9,296 nucleotides of DNA, from assembly GCA_003449595.1 (NCBI GenBank), contig DMHB01000155.1:1-9296 (forward strand), in the 5' to 3' direction. The DNA is from Microscillaceae bacterium. Its GTDB lineage: Bacteria > Bacteroidota > Bacteroidia > Cytophagales > Microscillaceae. Below, in pieces: positions 5,634 to 9,296 of the stretch. Made by a program: the position numbers and the translations under genes. The notes beneath the pieces were generated by a model. That model searched no databases, was not told the DNA's origin, and saw only the letters and a program-made list of their open reading frames with translations. How positions within the stretch are numbered: position 1 is the first letter of the stretch; each line of letters starts with the position of its first letter.

Positions 5634-7430
5634 TTAATACTTCAACCGAATGCCCATCAAAAGCATATCATCGGTCTGTTTTTCATCGCCCGTAGCCATC
5701 CATTCATTGAAAAAGTCGGCCATGATATTTTTTTGTTTCGCCATTGGCTCTTGGTGAATATTGAGCAACATTTCTTTGAGCCTGCCAATGCCGAACTTGC
5801 GTTTTTCCGAGCCGCCAAACTGGTCGGTAATACCATCCGAAAATAAATAAATAGTGGTTTGCTGGTCAATGTCAATATCAATCTTCTGAAAATCCATCGG
5901 TAAATGATAGACCCCTATTCCTCCGGGAGAGCCTTTGATGCGCTGCAATTCATTGTTTTGTATGACAATGAGTGGGTGGTGCGCGCCGGAAAAAGAAAGC
6001 AATTTGCGCTTCGGATCGATGGCTATGATGCCAATATCCATCCCATCCTTGCTGAGGGTTTCACCTTGACGCAGCAAATAATCAACGTCTTTGTTGAGTT
6101 CTTGCAGCATCAAATGAGGCTCAGTAATGCCTTTTTGTAGTAAAATATTGGTCAACATCGAACTACCAATCATCGACATAAACCCTCCCGGCACGCCGTG
6201 GCCTGTGCAATCGGCTACAGCCAGAAAGATTTTGTCTTGGTAGGTTTGCAGCCAGTAAAAATCGCCGCTAACAATATCGCGGGGGAAATACAACACAAAA
6301 TGCTCGCCCAGGTGCTGGCTTAGGCGCGAGGGCTTGGGCAAGATGGCCTCTTGGATGCGCTTGGCGTAGGTAATGCTGGCAGTGATGTCTTCGTTCTTTT
6401 TTTCGATAATTTTCGATAATTCTACAATTTCTTGAGCTTCTTCCAATTTGGCCTCACTTCGTTGCAGGCTCATTTCGGTTTGTTTGCGCTGGCTAATGTC
6501 CAGCATACTGATTACTTTGTGTTTGTTGCCCTCATAAATTACTTCTTGGGTATGCACTTCTACAAATAGGCGACTTTGATCTGCACGAATGGCCTCTGTT
6601 TCAAAAAAGCTATCGTCGGGCAATTCTAAAATCTTTTCGGTTTGCTCCAAAAAATTGTTCAACTTTTGGTGCATCACTTCTTCCTCTGCATAGCCTAACA
6701 TTGAATAAAAAGCCTTATTTGCTTCGATAATTCGTTTGCCCAGCAAAATAACAATGCCTTCGCGGGTTAGCTCGGCGATGCGTTGCAAGCGGTTTTGGCT
6801 AGTAGTGAGTTGTTCCAAAGTATTTTTCAGGGCATCGTCTTTGACCAAAGCACCCAAATCGGCGGCAATATTTTCAGAAATTTTCTCTAAAAAATCGACC
6901 GAACGGGAGTCTGGTTCTTGTAAAAAAACGATTTCGAGCACACCGGTTGTTTTGGTTTGATAAGTAAGGGGTAGAAAAAGCACAGTTTCGGGCTGCACCG
7001 CGTGTGGACTGTGTAAGTGTAAATTGCGGCTATTATTTTTCAAGATGACCGTTTTTTTGATTTTAGCTGCTTCGCCCAGCAGCCCTTGCCCAAAGTCGAT
7101 CACGCGCTCCAAATTATCCCAGGAACCCACGGCATAGCCCGCCGCAAAAATGAGTTGTTTTTGGGTTATATCGGCATAATACAAGGCAGCTTGCGCTCCT
7201 TTGACAAAAGGCACCAACTTTACCAGCAGGTCGTGGGCCCATTCCGACAGGCTCTGCCCTTCTTCCCATTGCATTACCTCGTTGAAAAAATTGAAGGAAT
7301 GATAATAGAAATTATCTGCTTCCAACGCCTCCATTTGGGTTTTCAACTGTTCGACAATGGCTTCTTGATCTGTTGGCTGCCCATCGCCCAACGCTGCACC
7401 ATCCACACTATTCAATTTCTTTGTTTTCAT
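5634..7430 (-). CDS. GAF-PAS-SpoIIE (PP2C) Ser/Thr protein phosphatase
   Basis: A 598-residue soluble signalling protein. An N-terminal helix (20-55) leads to a GAF domain (about 60-198, with YADITQKQLIFAAGYA and FGQGLLGEA), then a PAS domain (about 212-315, ending VISMLDISQRK), a signalling coiled coil (316-350) and a SpoIIE-type PP2C domain (about 360-596). Catalytic-domain motifs are FPRDIVSGDFYW (382-393), VADCTGHGVPGG (405-416), SFSGAHHPL (479-487), LFSDGITDQFGG (529-540) and TDDMLLMGIR (586-595). Asp390, Asp407, Asp532 and Asp587/588 are the likely metal ligands, so it should be active. Family members dephosphorylate Ser/Thr on STAS-type regulators in response to the sensor domains. No kinase or transmembrane segment is present. 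The ATG at 7430 lies 77 bases after the stop of a GAF-PAS-PAS gene on the same strand, with a strong hairpin between. Its ligand is not predictable from the sequence. Confidence 0.93.
   Translation of the reverse strand: MKTKKLNSVDGAALGDGQPTDQEAIVEQLKTQMEALEADNFYYHSFNFFNEVMQWEEGQSLSEWAHDLLVKLVPFVKGAQAALYYADITQKQLIFAAGYAVGSWDNLERVIDFGQGLLGEAAKIKKTVILKNNSRNLHLHSPHAVQPETVLFLPLTYQTKTTGVLEIVFLQEPDSRSVDFLEKISENIAADLGALVKDDALKNTLEQLTTSQNRLQRIAELTREGIVILLGKRIIEANKAFYSMLGYAEEEVMHQKLNNFLEQTEKILELPDDSFFETEAIRADQSRLFVEVHTQEVIYEGNKHKVISMLDISQRKQTEMSLQRSEAKLEEAQEIVELSKIIEKKNEDITASITYAKRIQEAILPKPSRLSQHLGEHFVLYFPRDIVSGDFYWLQTYQDKIFLAVADCTGHGVPGGFMSMIGSSMLTNILLQKGITEPHLMLQELNKDVDYLLRQGETLSKDGMDIGIIAIDPKRKLLSFSGAHHPLIVIQNNELQRIKGSPGGIGVYHLPMDFQKIDIDIDQQTTIYLFSDGITDQFGGSEKRKFGIGRLKEMLLNIHQEPMAKQKNIMADFFNEWMATGDEKQTDDMLLMGIRLKY
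6401..6420. repeat. 10-base perfect tandem duplication inside the phosphatase linker
   Basis: TTTCGATAAT occurs twice back to back (6401-6410 and 6411-6420), next to a run of seven T (6397-6403). It encodes part of the coiled-coil linker (ELSKIIEKKNED). The unit is not a multiple of three, so gain or loss of one copy would shift the frame before the catalytic domain. The repeat itself is directly visible; any phase-variation role is speculation. Confidence 0.6.
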
Positions 7431-7445
7431 CTTGCTTGTTGTTGG

Positions 7446-7483
7446 AAAGCCTGTTTTTCAACAAATTTGAAGCAACAGGCTTT
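7446..7483. terminator. Strong intercistronic hairpin between the two sensor genes
   Basis: AAAGCCTGTT (7446-7455) and AACAGGCTTT (7474-7483) form a perfect 10-bp stem. A second internal stem, TTCAA/TTGAA (7457-7461 and 7467-7471), extends it after a small bulge. On the minus strand it starts 24 bases after the upstream stop and ends 15 bases before the phosphatase ATG. Only three T end the stem in that direction (CTTTCC), while the plus direction continues TTTTATATAA. It could be a partial terminator for the upstream gene, a processing or stability element in a shared mRNA, or a translation-modulating leader structure. Confidence 0.55.
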
Positions 7484-7507
7484 TATATAATGCGCTATAG
7501 GCAGCGA

Positions 7508-9004
7508 TTAGTCGATGGCAACGGGAGATTTTTTGTTTGTCTTTTCTTTGAGATGGGTAATATCGACTACAAATTTCACAATCTTGTAAAGTTTGCCATT
7601 GCTATCGAAAATAGGGTTATAGCTGCCACTGATCCAAATTTCTTTGCCATTCTTGTGGATACGTGGAAACTCGCCCCGCTGAAATTCTCCTTTGCGGAGA
7701 TTGTCCCAAAGGTTTTGATACGTTTCTGATTCGGCGTGTTCGGGGGTAACAAAAATACGGTGTTTCTTACCTACTACCTCATCGAGCTGATAGCCCACTG
7801 TATTCAAGAAATTATCATTGGCTTTGAGAATGGTGCTATCCAAAGCAAATTCGATAACGGCAAACGATTTGTCGATGGCTTCCATTTGGTTTTCAAAGTC
7901 AAAAAGGGCTTTTTTCCGTTCGCTCACATCAATAGCCAGCTTGACAATTTTATAAGGGTCGCCATTGTTATCGATAACAGGCGTATAGCTGGCGGTCAGC
8001 CAAACTTCTTTACCGTTGCGTCCATAGCGTTGAAATTCAGAACTAATTTGCGGTACACCCCGTCCCAACTTTTCCCAAAACTCTTTGTATTCCTCCGACT
8101 TAGCATAATTAGTTTCTACAAACATCCGGTGGTGCTTTCCTTTGATTTCGCTGATGTTATAATCCATCACTTCCAGAAACTTTTGGTTGGCATTCAGGAT
8201 GTGGCCACTCAAATCAAACTCGATCATCGCCAAGGTGCTATCCAATGCTTGCACCAAGCCGGTAAGTTCCAACTCTTTGCGGTGCATATCTTCCTGAATG
8301 GCTTGTAATTCTTCTAAATTCTGTCTGATTTCTTCGCTTTGGGTACGCAGCTCTTCCGATTGTTGCATACTTTCTTGCAAAAGTGTCTTGGTTTTTTGGT
8401 TGTTGATAATGCTTTGCAAAGCAGTCGCTAAACTCTGGCTACAGCGGTTTATCAGGTCGATATATTTGTTAGGAAGTCGCTCTAAAGTGGTCAGTTCTAA
8501 CACGCCATACACCATTTGGTTGAATATAAAAGGACTTACCACCAAGGAAGCGTTGCTGAGGTGTGCTAACGAAGAGTCTAACCTTGTCGGGATATTATCG
8601 ACGTTGATCAGTTTCTGCGATTTGACAGCTTGCCCTACCAACCCTTCGCCAAATAAAAACCGGCTTTTTTCCATCGTTTTTACGGTACAAGCATATCCGG
8701 CTACTGCCGTGATGACCTCTTCGTCGTTATCGACTACAAAAAAAGCGCCGTGGACGGCTTGGATGATTTGAGATAAATACTCTAAAATCACTTCGGCAAA
8801 AGTGGCCATATCCTTGTCGTAATTTAGGCGGATTACCTCATCAAACTTGCTCAGGTTTGAATCTAACCAAAGGCGCTCTTCCATAGCACGCTGTTTTTCG
8901 AGTAGTTCCTGTTTCAGCTCCAAAAACTCTTGGTAGGGAATAGCAGCCTGTGCGTGCAGGGCTTCATCGGTAATGATGTGCTGTGTTATTTTCTTGTTCG
9001 ACAT
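7508..9004 (-). CDS. GAF-PAS-PAS sensor protein without recognisable output domain
   Basis: A 498-residue soluble protein. An N-terminal helix (20-60) precedes a GAF domain (about 65-200, with VVDNDEEVITAVAGYA, FGEGLVGQAV and YGVLEL). A long coiled coil follows (200-248, EELRTQSEEIRQNLEELQ), then two tandem PAS domains (about 252-363 and 374-486). The PAS copies are clear duplicates: AMIEFDLSGHILNANQKFL against AVIEFALDSTILKANDNFL, GKHHRMFVE against GKKHRIFVT, NGKEVWLTASYTPVIDNNG against NGKEIWISGSYNPIFDSNG, and YKIVKLAIDV against YKIVKFVVDI. These PAS domains resemble those in methyl-accepting chemotaxis and BdlA-type proteins. The chain ends just after PAS2, with no histidine kinase, methyl-accepting, cyclase or receiver domain. 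It probably acts by protein-protein contact, perhaps with the neighbouring GAF-PAS phosphatase that shares its GAF architecture. The ATG at 9004 follows an A/T-rich leader. It is first of a likely two-gene unit. Confidence 0.92.
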   Translation of the reverse strand: MSNKKITQHIITDEALHAQAAIPYQEFLELKQELLEKQRAMEERLWLDSNLSKFDEVIRLNYDKDMATFAEVILEYLSQIIQAVHGAFFVVDNDEEVITAVAGYACTVKTMEKSRFLFGEGLVGQAVKSQKLINVDNIPTRLDSSLAHLSNASLVVSPFIFNQMVYGVLELTTLERLPNKYIDLINRCSQSLATALQSIINNQKTKTLLQESMQQSEELRTQSEEIRQNLEELQAIQEDMHRKELELTGLVQALDSTLAMIEFDLSGHILNANQKFLEVMDYNISEIKGKHHRMFVETNYAKSEEYKEFWEKLGRGVPQISSEFQRYGRNGKEVWLTASYTPVIDNNGDPYKIVKLAIDVSERKKALFDFENQMEAIDKSFAVIEFALDSTILKANDNFLNTVGYQLDEVVGKKHRIFVTPEHAESETYQNLWDNLRKGEFQRGEFPRIHKNGKEIWISGSYNPIFDSNGKLYKIVKFVVDITHLKEKTNKKSPVAID

Positions 9005-9184
9005 AATGATTGTGAATGGATAGTTTGCGTTAAAAATCGGTATTTAGTGTACGACACAAAGGCTCAAAATTGTAATCCAAAACCGCGTGTTTTGTTTACG
9101 TTTCCAAAAAATAATCTATGTATTGTAGCTTGATTTTCTATTTTTCATTAATATTACAGAAGTACTAAACTATTCTAAACCAAA
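9005..9184. promoter_or_regulatory. Divergent intergenic region between the sensor and NhaD-like genes
   Basis: 180 A/T-rich bases between divergent starts, so promoters both ways are expected. No full consensus pair is present. On the plus strand TATTTTTC (9139-9146) differs from TAnnTTTG only in its last base, but no TTG sits at the proper distance upstream. On the minus strand an imperfect CAATTTTG lies at 9072-9065. No RNA gene, strong inverted repeat or small ORF with credible start is seen. Confidence 0.35.
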
Positions 9185-9296
9185 ATGCAATATACAACTT
9201 GGATGATCTTAGTGTTCGTGGTAGGCTGCAGCCATTGCCTTCGAACACCCGCTGAAAATTAACAAAACAGCCTCGGCTTTGCTTACCGGGATGTTG
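9185..9296 (+). pseudogene. nhaD: NhaD-like Na+/H+ antiporter, N-terminal fragment with apparent frameshift, cut by window edge
   Basis: The ATG at 9185 opens a hydrophobic start (MQYTTWMILVFVVG) that then leaves the expected frame and stops at 9260. From 9228 another frame reads AAIAFEHPLKINKTASALLTGML to the window end. The EHPLKINK(T/S)A(S/T)ALLTG stretch is the hallmark N-terminus of Bacteroidota NhaD-type Na+/H+ antiporters, where FVxGY-x-AIAxEHPLK is normally continuous. Joining the two frames at about 9227 restores it minus one residue, which fits loss of two bases after GGC T (a Tyr codon reduced to T). An in-frame TAG at 9222-9224 excludes an upstream start in the second frame. The break sits in a perfect 10-base palindrome GGCTGCAGCC (9224-9233). 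A real inactivating mutation, a sequencing or assembly error, or recoding are all possible; an error or mutation is likeliest. Most of the gene lies outside the window. Confidence 0.7.

Noticed and set aside
5577..5846. 89-residue plus-strand ORF with TTG start preceded by AAGGAGG
   Set aside because: It is antisense to the phosphatase C-terminus, the AAGGAGG is only two bases from the TTG, and this phylum rarely uses such sites.
7736..8308. 190-residue plus-strand ORF
   Set aside because: Antisense to the two PAS domains. Its repeated pattern simply reflects the PAS duplication on the other strand.
9185..9262. A 25-residue lipoprotein-like peptide (VFVVGC lipobox look-alike)
   Set aside because: The next frame continues as a clear NhaD N-terminus, so the short peptide is better explained as the front of a frameshifted antiporter gene.
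1..9296. CRISPR array, insertion sequence, tRNA, defence island or secretion cluster
   Set aside because: No regularly spaced repeats, transposase, integrase, tRNA-like cloverleaf or defence-domain protein could be seen on either strand.

Overview
The window looks like chromosomal DNA from a member of the Bacteroidota, probably Cytophagales-like. This is inferred from several signs. Start codons are preceded by A/T-rich leaders without Shine-Dalgarno sequences. One gene has a -7 box of the TAnnTTTG type used in this phylum. The protein families also fit: single-Cys WCGD thioredoxin-like protein, GAF/PAS/SpoIIE phosphatase, and an NhaD-type antiporter with an EHPLKINK start. No rRNA, tRNA, CRISPR array, insertion sequence or phage gene is visible. 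No species can be named from the sequence alone.

Layout. (1) Positions 1-2392, minus strand: a three-gene ion-transport and membrane cluster. A CPA1-type cation/proton antiporter comes first (2392-1211). Twelve bases later comes a three-helix membrane protein resembling DUF4337 (1198-566). After a 104-base gap with a small hairpin comes a second, clearly paralogous copy that runs off the window start (461-1). (2) Positions 2393-2537: a 145-base divergent intergenic region. (3) Positions 2538-3616, plus strand: a tight two-gene unit, a SpoIIAA/STAS-like small protein and a thioredoxin-like protein, overlapping by one base (TAATG). (4) Positions 3630-5561, minus: a complete ABC-F ATPase with a GTG start, convergent with the thioredoxin-like gene. 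(5) Positions 5634-9004, minus: two multidomain sensor proteins, GAF-PAS-PAS without an output domain (9004-7508), then GAF-PAS-SpoIIE/PP2C phosphatase (7430-5634). A strong hairpin lies between them. (6) Positions 9005-9184: divergent intergenic region. (7) Positions 9185-9296, plus: the beginning of an NhaD-like Na+/H+ antiporter whose reading frame appears broken near 9227.

How the parts may work together. The window combines monovalent-cation/proton exchange (antiporters at both ends), signal sensing with Ser/Thr dephosphorylation (GAF-PAS-PAS plus GAF-PAS-PP2C) and ribosome-associated ABC-F function. SpoIIE-type phosphatases act on STAS-domain anti-anti-sigma proteins in known partner-switching systems. 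The STAS-like protein nearby might therefore be a substrate, but it lies on the other strand beyond the ABC-F gene, so this is only a hypothesis. Most of the window is recognisable housekeeping or signalling content. The least explained parts are the tandem DUF4337-like pair behind a short antiporter, the output-less sensor paired with a phosphatase, and the frame break in the NhaD-like gene.
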